Source: Adiantum capillus-veneris
Lineage: Eukaryota; Streptophyta; Polypodiopsida; Polypodiales; Pteridaceae
Length of the DNA stretch: 64,000 bases
Direction of reading: 5' to 3'
Assembly (NCBI GenBank): GCA_014529385.2
Contig: CM043942.1
Location: 31,338,969-31,402,968, forward strand
How positions within the stretch are numbered: position 1 is the stretch's first letter; each line of letters opens with the position of its first letter. The position numbers were made by a program, and so were the translations under genes. The notes below the pieces were generated by a model. It ran no database searches, was not told where the DNA came from, and saw only the letters and a list, made by a program, of their open reading frames with translations. Shown here piece by piece: positions 1 through 12,499 of the stretch.

Positions 1-1
1 A

Positions 2-1410
2 ATGTCAGCCCTTGCTTTGGGGAAGAAAGAGGAACCATTCACCTTGCAGGATGGTTATTTTCTCCACGACAATAGGCTATGTGTTACCCATTCCCTTCGT
101 GAGAAAGTTATGTATGAATCCCATGCTCCTCTATATGCGGGGTATAGAGGTATTCAACCTACTCTCCGAGGAGTAGAGACGTACTTCTATTGGCCTACCA
201 TGAAAGTGAACATACAAGAGTATGTTTCAAAATGTGTAGTATGCCAAAAGACCAAGTATGATAGAGGGAAGCAACCTGGATTACTCCAGCCATTGCCTAT
301 TCCAAATTCACCATGGGAGAGTATATCCATGGATTTCATCTTTGGATTACCCAAGTCTATCCATGGGAATACAGGAATATGGACAATAGTTGACAGGTTT
401 AGCAAGCAAGCACATTTTATTCCTATCAAAAAGACTATTAAGGCACATCAAATGGCAACTCTCTTCATATCTCAGATTTTCAAGCACCATGGATTACCCA
501 CATCCATCGTGTCAGATAGAGATCCTAGAATGACCAGTAATTTCTGGAAAGGTCTCTTTGAAAATCTAGAAACAATATTGAATTTCTCTTCGGCCTATCA
601 CCCACAAACGGATGGCCAAAGTGAGATAGCCAATCTTACGATACTCGATCTACTCAAGACTTATGTTACCGAAGTAGATCAACGCTCACAATGGGAAAAG
701 TACTTACCTCTTGTGGAGTATGCCTACAATAATACTGTACATACTTCTACGGGAAAAGCACCTTTTGAGATCATTGAGGGAAGACCTAAAAGTCCCTTGC
801 TACTCAAAGTACATAGGAAGATCTTCGCCGCCGATGAGTATAGCCGTAACCTACAAGAATCTTTTCAAAAGATTAGGGAGGCTATATCCATCTCTCAACA
901 AATGCAAAAAGCTGTTGCTAATAAGCACAGAAGAGTCTTAATGTTCAAAGAAAATGATTGGGTCTTACTCAAGTTTCCTAAGGCTCAATTAAGGCAAACG
1001 ACGGGCAAAAATCCTACGGGCCATCAAAAGTATTATGCTAAACTAGCAAAAAGATACTATGGTCCTTTCCAAATCTTGAAGCCCATCAATGAGACGGCTT
1101 ATCAACTCAAGTTGCCCAACCATTGGCTCATACACAATGTCTTTCATGTAAGCCTACTTAAGCCCTACAAAGGAGAGCCACCAACTGAACCAATTATTGA
1201 AGACCTCCCGAAGTTGAAGACCAAGAAGAGGTGCTACAACCCGAAGCTGTCCTTCGGCATGACGACAAGGTACTACGACATGGTAAGATTATCCGACGCT
1301 ATCTTATTAAGTTCAAAAATTATCCTTTTGAAGATGCTAGATGGATGCAAGGAATACGGCTTAAGGATATTATGAACCTTGTCAATGCTTACAATGCTAC
1401 ATTAGAGTAA
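2..1410 (+). pseudogene. Ty3/Gypsy integrase with chromodomain-like end (partial, frameshifted)
   Basis: This is the C-terminal part of a Gypsy polyprotein and enters the window already open. The integrase inserts the element cDNA into host DNA. Visible in order: an N-terminal zinc-binding region (residues ~40-85, ending CVVCQKTK), the catalytic core with Asp in SMDFIFGLP (~110), Asp in VSDRDP (~173) and Glu in DGQSE (~208), then the conserved tail PNHWLIHNVFHVSLLKP (~376). The zinc-binding HHCC motif looks damaged: the usual Gly-His of the second His reads Gly-Tyr. Near base 1200 the frame breaks; the downstream protein continues in another frame to a stop at 1408-1410 and there contains a chromodomain-like RYLIKFKNYPFEDARW. 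A chromovirus lineage is therefore likely. The family and domains are clear; the frameshift makes it a pseudogene. Confidence 0.88.
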
Positions 1411-1769
1411 GCAAATGTACAAATTTCTTTTAAATGACTCATGTTTTTGTCTTATAAGACTAGTCCTCTTTTTCATTGTGCACAAATTTAACTCGTATGC
1501 ATGCTTAGAATCATGTTTGTGATGACGACGTCTCTCAAACACCAAGTAGAATTTGTCACTCTACTTTAGGAGAATGAAATGGACTAAAGAGTAGACATGC
1601 TTGCAGCAGCTATGTCTCCCAAGCACCAAATGGATTAGTCATCCATTTTGGAAAGATTTCATAGGGTAAAAAGGGATCCTCTACCCGCTTAGTAAAATTG
1701 ACTAATGACTAAGGCTTTATCTCTTCTACCTCATAGTCGAGGACGACTATGATTTCAAGAGAGAGGTAA

Positions 1770-3230
1770 TGTCATAAAATCTCATATCTAATATCTAACC
1801 AACCCAAATGATTTTCTCATATTAAATTGATCACTTAATGTGGGAGAATAAACGGGAACAAGTGTTAAGATATAGACATGTGCTTATAGATCTATCTCAA
1901 CCTCGGGGCCAATGGTAAAGGGGCCCAAATGAGAGATAGTCTATCAAAGAGCAAGGCTAACAAATGGAGCATAATACCTTAGGGTTAGCTTCATTGAAGA
2001 CCTCCAATAATATGTGTAAAAGTCCTTTGACCTTAGGTAATCTAGGGCTGAGCTTGAGGCGTGGGAACCCGACCCAGCTCGAGGTGCTTGTCCTGCTTGT
2101 CATGCTTGATGACTAAGGTGCTTGATGATTGAGGTGCTTGAGATGCTTGAGGTGCTTAATTATTGAGATGCTTGAAGTGCTTGACATGCTTGAGATGCTA
2201 AGGTTGCACTTGAGATGAGAACCCAGCACCAACCTTAAAGTGCTTATGAGCCAAGCTTGTGGTGGGAATTGGGCCTATGCATGAGGGGCTTGAGGTGTCA
2301 AAAAGTCAAAGATTCAATCCCTACAAGGAGGGGGCGAGCCCTACATGAGGGGGGATGAGAGAGAACACCCACACATTCACACAAGGCATGCATGGTACAA
2401 ATAAAGCAAAAGGGACACTTGTCAAGTTCCTCCTCATGTTGCCCTCATGGTGTGCCTGAAGCCTATTGGTTGGCCACCCAAGGGGTCCAATAATAATTTA
2501 GGAGATTTAATTAAATGATTTAGAATTTATCTAGACCTCTCTCTCAAAGGGGAAAGGGGGACACTTGTCTCAAGACTACCCTTGCTGCTTGTAATGCCTC
2601 CTGCTTGTGATTGGCTAGGCCTGGAGGGGTCCAATGAGCTTCAAGCATGAGCTACAAGGGAGGGTCGACCCAAGCAAGCTAGGGGGTTGCTTAGGGGGTA
2701 TACTCACCCACACACACTCACAAACACTCTCATTGTGTGCTATGCAAAGTGCAAGAGCTCCCTCTCCTTCTCCAAGCAAGTAGAGGTTGAGAGCCTACAC
2801 CAACACTCTTGGATATGGAGTGCAAATCCAACCAAGAGCCATGCTTCAATGCTTAAGCTTGCCATCTCCTTCTTCTTCATTACTATGCTATTATGTATGC
2901 TAGCAACAAGAGTTATGATAAGTGAGGAACTAATTCTTTCTCCTACGAAATGTTTCTTCTTCCTCTTCCCTACCCTCATTCCCTGCTAGCTCTCTCCACC
3001 TTCGAAGGTGTTTGAGGTCTTGGGACTGAGGCTTGGGATAGTTAAATCTTTCTTCAAGTTTATGTTATGTTTGTGATGCATGAAGCTTTCCATCTTCATT
3101 GCATCACCTAGGTCAGAACGAACACAAAGATTGTATTGTAACAAGTCTCTCTTAATGGGAGAAATCATAATACAAATGCCTATTGGAGGGGGGACCGGCT
3201 CCACATAAATCCGGTCCTCAACTGTTGTCA
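1770..3230 (+). mobile_element. Probable 3' LTR of the Gypsy element
   Basis: About 360 bases after the integrase stop, a purine-rich tract (TTTCAAGAGAGAGG, a plausible polypurine tract) is followed by TGTCATAAAATC, a typical LTR start. The end near 3230 (...TTGTCA) is a guess: the 5' partner lies outside the window and no target duplication can be checked. The interval contains no long credible ORF and holds an imperfect minisatellite. Confidence 0.5.
2085..2215 (+). repeat. Imperfect GCTTGAGGT minisatellite in the Gypsy LTR
   Basis: A 9-12 base unit of the type TGCTTGAGGTGC, with variants TGCTTGATGA and TGCTTGACA, is repeated about ten times in degenerate form. It lies inside the presumed LTR, so it would be copied with the element. 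Confidence 0.7.
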
Positions 3231-3431
3231 TGTTCTCTAAATTCTCTCTCTTGCAAAAGTATTGTTCATGCTAAGTTAACTAATTGCTATGATTATGTTG
3301 CTATCTTCGATTATGTTCACCCACTATGCTCACAATGTCATTTCTCTAAAGTACTCTCATTAATTTCCGCTACTCTCAAATTAAATAGGCCGATTCCATT
3401 ACACGAGGAAATTCATAGCCAAGCACATTTC

Positions 3432-3588
<157 letters not shown>

Positions 3589-4484
3589 AAAAAAAGAAAA
3601 AACAAAAACAAAAAAAACCAAAAAACAAAACAAAACAAAACCAAGTCTAAGTGAGGGAACACAGATCTCTTACTTGCATATGTAGGGGTTGAAGGAAAAC
3701 ATGCAAAGTTGTAGCCCAGTGCCTTGCCAGTCTTTAAAGCAAGGGATAGATGCTGAGAATGATTTTTTGAAGGGGGTATTGAGGTCACACGTCCACGACG
3801 AGGCAAGTCATAGCCTACAAAGGGGAGCCGCTTGAAGGGGCAATGAGTTCAAGTATCCACCATGGCAAGATACATTGCACTGTACACCCGGTAAATGGAT
3901 AAAGGGTTTTGCAGAGGAATCAAGGGAGATAGATAGGCAACCAATCATCATAACGAGGGTGGGACGCCATAACTTAGGTATCATGACCAAATCGGAAGCC
4001 TCATTCTTGCCAAGGAATGAAGCAAAATGGGTTTTTTTTTTTTAAACCCTAGTGAGGGTCATATTAAGGGGTTCATTTCATTGGGTAAGCATGGTAACCA
4101 ATGGGTAAGGGGTTCACCAAATAAAAACTTATAGTAAATAGCTATAATCATCAACTGTTTGATGCATAGCAAAAGTCAAAAATTCCCATTAAGGGAGGTG
4201 CACAGCAAATACTAAGGTAATCTCCCACAAGGCATTTGTTAAATCAACAACTCAAGTGAAAATGAGTGTATATAGTTGGATGGAACTATCCCAGCCAGAT
4301 GAAGTGATCTAGAACACAATCAAAATCACCTCCAAATGAAGTACTAAAGCAAACACAGTTGGATAAAGTGCCATATTAAAATTTTAGGGGAACAAAAGTA
4401 AAAATACACAGCCAAAAGGTATATGTGTGTGTGTAGTTGGATGAAGCAATTAATGTTACATGAAGTGACCAAAAGTGTAAGTGC

Positions 4485-4581
<97 letters not shown>

Positions 4582-4852
4582 CGTGCTTGTGTGTGTGTGT
4601 GAACCCCTTAGTATCCATAGTGTGGGTGTGTGTATGTGTTCTCTTTTGCAATAATCAAAGAGAGAAAGTGAGTGAGAGAGGGATAGTTTTTTTGTTAAAC
4701 CAACAAAATACAAAATTTGGTTTATGGCACCTCAAAGAGAAGGGTGTATAAGAGAGTGGCTATCCAGGGAGAGCTTGTGAAGGCTAGCCAATGAGTCTTA
4801 CCAAGCACCGAGTAAACTTTATCGGAGCGAATACAAAAATTGAGCAAGATTC

Positions 4853-4911
<59 letters not shown>
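4485..4911 (+). repeat. (GT)n and (GA)n microsatellites
   Basis: A (GT)n tract covers about 4485-4600, with a short GC alternation at 4573-4583 inside it. A (GA)n tract covers 4857-4911. Frames through them are Cys-Val or Thr-His runs without meaning. Confidence 0.97.
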
Positions 4912-4913
<2 letters not shown>

Positions 4914-6616
4914 ACACTTTAGTGAACACTAACTAACATCATTTCTTAACAACAAAGTAATTCTCACATTTGGTTTCATCAAGTACAAAACATGTTACTT
5001 AAGCATGAATTACACTCGTCATTGATGAAGGCATGTCTTGTATATGGTTTGTCAATGTTTGTTGCATGTTTGGACATTGTATCGTGGATCACGCACCATC
5101 CTTCTAGCCTTCACCTCAATGTATACTGGCAAAGCATTTCAATGAAGTAAAAATTAACACATCAAAGTAAATCAACCTACTTCAAATGGTGCAAATAAAG
5201 TTTTTTTCAAAATCATTCAAAACAACATCAATAGTCAGCTAACTGCTCTTAAATATTGCAAATGAATATACATAGCTTGCAAAAGCTAAATGTAAGTTAG
5301 GGTAGGCACTCAAAAAATAACATGTTCGTGACTAAAAGCAATAAAATGCTCACAAATGATCAAACTGGGGCCTATTCTCCTCATCCACCACATCTGCAAA
5401 AGTCAAGCCCTCCTGTGCCTGTCTTTCCTTCTAGATTGGGGATGAAGAAGAGGTAACATAAATGTTGAAATAAAAGCCTCATCACTATCCAATGATGCAC
5501 AATCACGTCCCAAAGAGAGACCTACTTTGAGCAGAGGAGGAGTCTCACAACCAAGCTCCAAACAAAGGCCCTTCGGCCAACAAAAAATCTCCACAAGACT
5601 AGCTTATGAAAGAAGATCAACGTTGCATGCATCTATGGCATGCAAGCCTAGAATCCATGACTATGTATGTAAAGTCCAGCAAGTAGTTTTGCATGATGGT
5701 ATATGCAGGAATCATCCCCATACTACAAAAACATGGCATGCTCTCAGCAAGGTAAAGTGGAGGTAGTGCACCATGCCTATGAATGAAGAACGGCATTGAG
5801 CTATCACACTACAAAGAAACATGTTAAATATCTAGAATGACATAAATTAATTATTCTACACACAAGGTACTTAAATGAAATCACCCACAGATCCAGAAGG
5901 TAAATGATGGATAACAATAACCCAACGATAAACAATCAAGCCAAAATCTTCTCATCCAATAAAGAGAATCACCTACCATACAAAAATGAAATTTTAAACA
6001 ATATTGAAAAAAGAAACAACAATTTCAAAGGGTGTAGAACATAGTATCCAAAAGAAAAATCCACAAAAACAAACTTGACAGCCCACTGAACGAGCCTACC
6101 ATCCCTCCTATATCCACCAACATAGATAGACCAAACTCTAACCATAAGCTTGTGTAGAAGCATCCATGTCGGTGATTGCACACAACTTGATCAAAACTCA
6201 CGTGCAATGGTGATGTAGTCCCTTGATATAGCTAAGCGTATATGATATCTTAGTGCCAAGACTACTCTCTAGGGAAAACAAAGTACCAAAAAATGCAAGC
6301 TATGTGTGCCAACAACATCTATACATTGAAAACAATAGTGAAATTAGTAGACCATAGGTGTATCTTCACACCATATTTTATACTAAAAAACAAGGAAAAG
6401 TTACCAAAATACCCTTGTAATTTGTGGAAATTCCCAAAATACCCTTTTCAAAAATTCCCAATCATTTTGGGATGTATTGACCCCATTTCTTGCATATTCT
6501 AATTTATATGACAATGGATTAGTAAAACTTAGTGAGTTTAGTAATCATATTTTTTATGGACACACTTGTCATGTCAGGCTCCTCCTCTACATCGTGTTGA
6601 TTTTGTTTATCTTTGC
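4912..6616. other. Unassigned AT-rich DNA
   Basis: I see no convincing gene. Short minus-strand frames near 5400-5780 read protein-like in pieces but match no family I recognise and are broken by stops. The stretch ends at the target site GCAAC used by Copia copy A. Confidence 0.5.
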
Positions 6617-6621
6617 GCAAC

Positions 6622-6848
6622 TGTTGGAATTAGGGTTGCAGAGAAACACACACATCTTGGAGAAGACGAAGGAAGCTCAAGGCACACAATAGAGAGTGTG
6701 TTACTTAGTGTGCAATGGAAAGATAGATAGCCCTAGAGTGATGGGCGTACATACAATGCACGGGGAAAACAACCTCCTAAAGAGGGAAAAAATGCCCCGG
6801 CGGTCCTAGTGTGTTCACACACATCACTACCACATGTATATGGTAAAA
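6622..6848 (-). repeat. 3' LTR of Copia copy A
   Basis: On the element strand the LTR runs from a mutated TGTTACC start (here TTTTACC) to CTAATTCCAACA. The G-rich polypurine tract AGGGGGGATT lies immediately upstream (6849-6858). Confidence 0.93.
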
Positions 6849-6923
6849 AATCCCCCCTAGAGTGATTCGGTGAACGAGAGCTGGCACATGAGCAAAGGGA
6901 AGTGCCATGCTCTGAGGGCAGGA

Positions 6924-8569
6924 TCAGTCCACAAAGGGGAGTAAGCCCAAAGCTTTGCGGAAAGCTTCAAGCTTCTCACGAGACAATGCCTTTGTGAAAA
7001 GATCTGCAAGGTTGTCCTGTGTTGGCACATAAGCCAAGCTGATCTCTCCTGCTGAGAGCCTCTCCCTGACATAGTGGTAATGCACCTCAATGTGCTTTGT
7101 GAGAGCATGAAAAACTCGGTTCCTCCCAACTGCCAATGCGCTCTGACTGTCAGTGTAGATAGTGTTGGCAGTGTCCTGTCCAACACCCAAATCAGCCATA
7201 AGGCGTCTGAGCCATACACACTCAACCGTAGCTGTGAAGACTGCCCTGTACTCAGCCTCACAACTCGAAGTGGCCACAGTAGGTTGCTTCTTGATCAACA
7301 ATGATATACATCAACTGCCAAGCATGAAACAAAAACCACTGGTGGACACTCTCGTGTCAAAACAACCAGCCCAATCTGAGTCCGAAAAAGCATGTAAGTC
7401 TGGCGGCAATGATCCCCCCTTGGGATAAAACAAGCCAAGATGTAAAGTGCCACTAAGGTAGCGGAAAATCCTCTTGACAGCCTGCCAATGCTTAGACCCT
7501 GGGCTATGCATAAATCTGCTGACCTGTGAGACTGCAAACTGAATATTCAGCCTCGTGTTGCATACATAAATGAGGCAGCCAACAACAGTTTGGTAAAGAG
7601 TGACATCAGTAGGATCGCCAGCATCATGTAGACTCAACTTCAAGCCTGTTTCCGTGGGAGTGGCAATAGGTTTGCAATCCTCAAGTCCAAACTTAGATAG
7701 CAATGTCTCTATGTAACTTTTCTGACACAAGGCAATACCACCATCACACTGGTTAAACTGTATACCCAAGTAATGATGCAACGCCCCAAATCTTTCATCT
7801 TGAAAGTAGCATTCAAATCAGTCTTAAATTCAGCAATATGTCTCTCATTTGGTCCAGTGATCAGCAAGTCATCAACATAAAGAACCACAATGAGAAGTAC
7901 ATCACCCTCACGCTTTACATACAATGTGCTTTCTGTTGGACTGTTATGAAAGCCTCGTTTAACCAAATGAGTGTCAGATTTCTCATACCAAGCACGAGGA
8001 GATTGCTTCAACCCATACAAAGCCTTCTTACATCTGCACACTTTGTCCTCTTGTCCTTTTATGACAAAACCGCAAGGCAGCGTTACATAAAATTCCTCAA
8101 ATATTTCACCATTCAAGAAAGCAGTAACAATGTCTGATTGATGTACATCCCAACCAAAATGAGTTGCCAATGCACATAGAAAATGCACAGTAGTCATACG
8201 ACAAGTGGGAGCAAAAGTCTCTTCCTAATCTATTCCTTTTTGGTGTGCATAACCCTTTGCAACAAGTCGAGCCTTATGGCGATCAATCTCACCATCCGGC
8301 TTGCGTTTCAACTTGTAAACCCACTTCGTACCAATGGCCTTTTTGCCAGGAGGCAAATCACATAAAGTCCATGTGTCATTTTCTATAAGTGCATCATATT
8401 CTGATTGCATGGCAGCCATCCAATTTTCTGAATTTTGTGCTTCATCAAAAGACAGAGGCTCCTCAACATCATGTAAACTAGACACAGCCAAAGCATAACA
8501 ATCTGAAGTGGGCTCATCAATTTGAAGTGGGCTCATCATCTGAAGCATAACAATTTTGTGCTTCATCAA
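6924..8569 (-). pseudogene. Copia A reverse transcriptase-RNase H, broken
   Basis: This is the end of the pol polyprotein that makes the element cDNA. From high to low coordinates: the RT start (EAQNSENWMAAMQSEYDALI then KKAIGTKWVYKLKRKPDG, 8225-8569), the RT core with LYGLKQSPRAWYEK and active-site YVDD (7709-8197), the RT thumb (7311-7781) and RNase H with SCEAEYRAV and YTDSQSAL (6924-7301). At least three frame breaks separate these blocks. At the boundary where copies B and D have TGA, this copy has TTA (8363-8365). Just upstream a ~110-bp piece of the RT start is duplicated before sequence switches to element N. Confidence 0.9.
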
Positions 8570-8580
8570 AAGATAGAGGC
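8430..8580 (-). repeat. Short duplication at the Copia A / N junction
   Basis: A stretch with CTTCATCAAAAGA and AGAGGCTCC occurs at about 8430-8463 and again at 8549-8580. Between the two, an 18-bp unit (GAAGTGGGCTCATCA...) is itself doubled. Copies B and D carry one version only, so this is a scar of the rearrangement that joined N to copy A. Confidence 0.75.
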
Positions 8581-9975
8581 TCCCCCACTTCTAGAAGCTC
8601 TTTTTGATGGTCCTTCATTAGCATTCTCACGTCTGCGCTTCTCTTCTACAATTGCCTCATTTTGTTGGCATTTTGTAATGTAGGCATGCACTGACAATGA
8701 GTCCACTGGATCATTCCATCCTGTTTCTCGACGTATGCAATCACCTGCTTCATGTAGAATCTCTTTTGTAAGCTTTCCCTTTTTAGCTAATTGCATGACA
8801 TTTGGCCAAATTTGACCATGATGGTCACTCACCTCTTCATCACAAAAATGTTCAATTTTTACTCCATAAGTAGCTGCCTCAACTGAAGAGGTGGCATGCT
8901 TGGTTGCCAAATCTTCAACTAAGGTTTACATTCCCCCCTTCCCAAAGTTAGTTCTCAAGGGTAGACCTGTCTCTCTTAAGTGGATTTTACCATCCTTAAA
9001 AAAGACAACATCTTTTGACAAAGCATCACTAAAATCATCACAATCCCTTCTTACATGGTCTGTACTATCACACCAAATACATCTATTAACAAACCCTTCT
9101 TTGGGCTGTTGTCTTTGCCTAGGAAGTGGCCCTGATGGGTGGCCTTTTTCTTCAAGCTTTGCAAACTTCACCTTCAAGTCATGCATTCCCTTCACAAGCT
9201 CATCTAGCATGGACTCATCAAACTTAGGAGCGATAAAAGTAGGCTTTACCAGTTTGTCAGAAGTTGAGGTGGAAGGACTTGTAGTGTTTACTACCATCTT
9301 GTCCCTTCTTCTTTGTCGTTTGGCAAGCAGTGAGACAGCACCTTCAACCTCATTCCAGTCGGTCTTTAGTCCTTGCTCAGCAGCTTTATCTTCAAGAAGA
9401 AGCTCCAAATTTTCTTGAAACTCTTTACCTGCAGCTTGTAAGAAAAGATCTGTCTTCTCTGCATCTAGTGTGTCCCTTTCTGTCCTAGTGAGTTGTGCAT
9501 AGCGCCGCTCAAATTCCCTAAGTAACTCTGTTATTGATAGTCCTTGCTTTGGCTTGACTACCCATTCTAAGAATGTCCTTTTGGTCACTCTCTCCGAGTC
9601 CTCCATGAAATATTCCTCCTTTAAAGCTACTTTGAGTTCTTCCCAATTTCTCCCATGCCCATCTTTAATTGCCCTAACATGCTCCCTAATTTCTGGAGCA
9701 ACAACTAGCTCAAAGCTTTGAATCATCTCACCTTCTGACACGCGATGCAGCTCCATCTCCTTCACATACTCGCGTAAGTACTTGGCTACATCTTTGCCAT
9801 TGAATTGATCCATTATGTTGACGACCGCTTGTATGGCCTTCGTTGCTAAAATCTCCCTTCTTTCAGTAGCATGTTGTTGTTGCATAAACATTGCAAATGC
9901 TTGAAACATGTGCATTGTTGCTGGGTCAAAATGCATACCCTGTTGCTCAACATGATCACCCATGGTTATCCACAA
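8566..9975 (-). pseudogene. Gag of retroelement N with CCHC zinc knuckle
   Basis: A 349-residue open frame (9975-8926) continues in the same frame for about 115 codons after one stop. It is a retrotransposon capsid-type protein: an N-terminal segment (~residues 45-150) with FNGKDVAKYLREYVKEMELH and NWEELKVALKEEY, charged helices, a Lys/Arg-rich linker and a zinc knuckle CIWCDSTDHVRRDC (C-x2-C-x4-H-x4-C, ~residue 300). It is unlike the Copia gag of copy A but clearly related to the gag of element G (F-x-G-x-D, YL, ELELH spacing and W-x-x-F/L-K-x-A all shared). No protease, RT or integrase of N follows before Copia RT resumes. Start codon uncertain: ATG at 9975 or the ATG four codons downstream. 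Confidence 0.8.
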
Positions 9976-9994
9976 ACTCTCACCCTAGCAGATT

Positions 9995-10010
9995 CACGTC
10001 GGGTTCACCA
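9995..10010 (-). promoter_or_regulatory. Primer binding site of element N
   Basis: On the minus strand TGGTGAACCCGACGTG lies six bases inside the LTR end (...CTCGACA) and 20 bases upstream of the gag start. The same 13-base core occurs in element G at 39329. I cannot name the primer tRNA. Confidence 0.7.
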
Positions 10011-10016
10011 AAAATA

Positions 10017-11351
10017 TGTCGAGAAATTTGCGGTCTTGCCAAGAAAGCACCGGGCTTATGGCTGTGAGAGTTTGTGAGAGAACTCAACAAAAACTATATG
10101 AAGGAGTTAAACCATAGATGCCATGAAGAATAGGGTTTGGAAAGAAGTGCAATCAAAGAAGACTCACTCTTTCTCTCTTGCACTCACACACACAAAGAAA
10201 GAACGCAAAAGAGAATGTCAAAACAATACGAAGATGAAAACATCAAGGCTATGGTCATATCGTATCATGGGTAATATGAAAGGGTTAATGGATGAGTTAA
10301 TGGCATTCAATCTTGGCTGACCAAATAGGCTACGAATTGTTCTTTGGAATTGTAGTTTTGTGCTTACCATAATATATATATTTTGTCTAGTGATTGGGAT
10401 TAATTGTGTGTACAAATCCTCTTGGTTCATAGCAAGATAACTACGCTTACATCAAAAGAAAAATTATAGTCTATGAGAGGTAGTATGATGGGATCCGGTG
10501 ATAAAAGTATTTCATTGAGCCTTTCAGGGCCGAAGAGAAACACTATACGTTGTTGAAAGTGTATTTTACGGCTAATCCATACGTTAATTCTAATAGATCG
10601 TACAGAGTGAAAGCGATAGAAATGATCATCATGTGGGTTATTCATCTAGGATAGTATGTGAGAAATGTAGATATGAGAGAAGTGAAGAGATGAGAAGTTT
10701 CCCTCCCAAGCCCTACTCTTGCCCGTAGGCAATAAGGATACTGCGGGGAGAGATGTACCTGTAGCAAGAGAACTTAGAGAGGATGAATTACTAAGAATGA
10801 GAGAGATAGGTTTGGTTAAGGAGATGAGATTAGATACATATATATATATATATATATATATGTTGGATTAGAGATGAAAATGAAAACAACAAGAAATCAA
10901 GAAAACATCAATGTAGAACACATCTTACTTGAAACCCTTCGGCACCATTATTGATGGGAGAGAGAAGAAGAGTGGATAATTCCACTTTCATTGATACACC
11001 AAGTGCAAGACCTTCTTTGATTAGAGTTGATCTTCCAAGGTTATCTTGTTGCAAGAATGGCTAGTCTCCCTCTAGGAGAAAGTGTAGGCTTGGGCTTATG
11101 TTAATGGCTAAGTACAATTAGGCATTACTACTCACTCCCTCGAGAATTCCTCTCATCAATGGCTTGAATGCTTGAGTTTCTTTCAAGGAAGAAGGGGTCC
11201 CCTTTTATAGGTGAAGGGAACCCCCAAGGGTTTACACAAGAAGAGAGGAGCCAGTGTGAACAGGAATTGGAAAAGTTGGAAATGAGCTGCCCCTGCATGA
11301 TGTGGGCAGACTGGGGTCCAGTATTTTGATCATATCTCCTCAACCATGGCT
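10017..11351 (-). mobile_element. 5' LTR (or LTR remnant) of element N
   Basis: The inner end is clear: plus-strand TGTCGAGAAATTT at 10017, next to the primer site, and resembling the end of the G LTR (GGTGCTTTCTNGG ... CGACA). The outer end is not independently defined; homology to Copia copy B resumes at about 11352. A diverged ~210-bp tandem pair lies at 10215-10645 and a short (TA)n at 10842-10861. Confidence 0.6.
10215..10645 (-). repeat. Diverged ~210-bp tandem pair that is similar as protein
   Basis: Two adjacent minus-strand frames of 70 and 72 codons (10430-10218 and 10645-10427) align with each other. Both hold FQ..I, an LFG..RLN block, an ILP-containing block and a LDV or FDV end at matching spacing. 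I recognise no family. They may be an old tandem repeat inside the LTR or the remains of a captured coding segment. Confidence 0.5.
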
Positions 11352-12137
11352 GATCATTGGCTTTACAATAATGGCAACGCATCTTCTTTTTGCCCTTATC
11401 ACCAGAATTTCCAAACGAAGTGCTGCCAGCAGAAGCATTAGGAACATAATTTTTGCCACTCGCAGCAGAACCATAAGAAGCGGCTGCATTACTGTTACGA
11501 CCCTTTCTTTGAGAAGCAATAAAATCCTGTTCAACTGCACATTGTCTAGTCCTGTTTTTCTAGGACAGTGACTCTTGCAACAGCAATGTGCATAATGCAT
11601 AAAACTTGACAACTTCAGGATTTCCTTGGGTCATCAGTCTCCAAGTACTAGCAAAAGTCTGGTAGGAATCTGGTAAGGCATCAAGAACAGTCTGCACTAG
11701 GGAACTGTCTGAAATGACTTCACCTGCAGAAATGAGTTGCTCATTGATATCCTTGACACTAGCAAGGAAAGTGTCCATATCATCTTCCTCATGCATAATC
11801 TTCGACTCCAGCTCTTTACGCAGCAAAGCAATTTTAGCCTCATTGCGGCTTGCATAAAGACCTGCTAGAATATCCCAAGCCTGTTTTGCAGATTTTGTTG
11901 AACGGATGTGAGGAACAATGGTGCGCTTCACAGACAACGCAATCAATGCATGAGCTTGCGCATCCTTAACATCCCAATGAGCTTGTTCTGCCGTAGGCAA
12001 AACAACTCTAACAGCTGCAATCCTTGTAGCAAGACTTGTTGCATCATATAAGCCCACATAGGGTAGTTGTCCCCATCCAACCTGTCCTCAGCAGCAAACA
12101 TCTTGAACACATCTGTATTGACGTTGTTGTCAGCCAT
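11352..12137 (-). pseudogene. Copia A gag, partial and damaged
   Basis: Starts MADNNVNTDVFKMF with LDGDNYPMWAYMM, the opening of the Copia gag of this family (it forms the particle that packages element RNA). Soon after, about 36 codons found in copy B (through GIDVRPGSEDVGDVED) are deleted with a frame change. The middle domain (RTIVPHIRS, SRNEAKIALLRKELESKI, DMDTFLASVKDINEQL) is readable at 11560-12057. The zinc-knuckle end stops at about 11352, where element N begins. Confidence 0.88.
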
Positions 12138-12485
12138 GGTAAATGTTGCACCTGATGTGAAAACTGCCCGAAAATAGGAGAAATGGAGCGGGAACAACCT
12201 GTGCTATATAGCACAAACCGTAGAAGACTATAAGGCACCTATTATGCAGAAAACGGCACTGACAGAAATTCTACACAAAATGACGAAATAGCCTGTGCAG
12301 TACTGCCTGTAGTGTAAACGGAGGCCGAAATGAGCCCAAATCAAAATTCTGAGCAGACCAAGCTCTTCGAGCTTACCCAAAAATTTTGTCGACCTGCGAA
12401 TGCCTGCCAAAGCTCACTGAAATCGGAGAAAGTGAGCAGGCGTGTGCTGGAGCAGCTGGCGACTAAGCCCGGGAGGACGTGACCT

Positions 12486-12497
12486 GCTCTAATACCA
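12486..12497 (-). promoter_or_regulatory. Primer binding site of Copia A (one mismatch)
   Basis: On the minus strand TGGTATTAGAGC follows the 5' LTR. The plant Copia consensus complementary to initiator Met tRNA is TGGTATCAGAGC, which copies B, C, D and E keep. Confidence 0.85.
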
Positions 12498-12499
12498 AT

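Noticed and set aside
4485-4611. CRISPR-like or telomere-like array
   Set aside because: The repeat is a simple dinucleotide with no spacers; no CRISPR array or telomeric repeat was seen in the window.
4376-4751. Thr-His and Cys-Val rich frames
   Set aside because: Translations of the (GT)n microsatellite with no other coding signal.
5403-5780. Protein-like minus frame (MEIFCWPKGLCLELGCE...)
   Set aside because: No family recognised, neighbouring frames are closed, and no splice or start context supports a gene.
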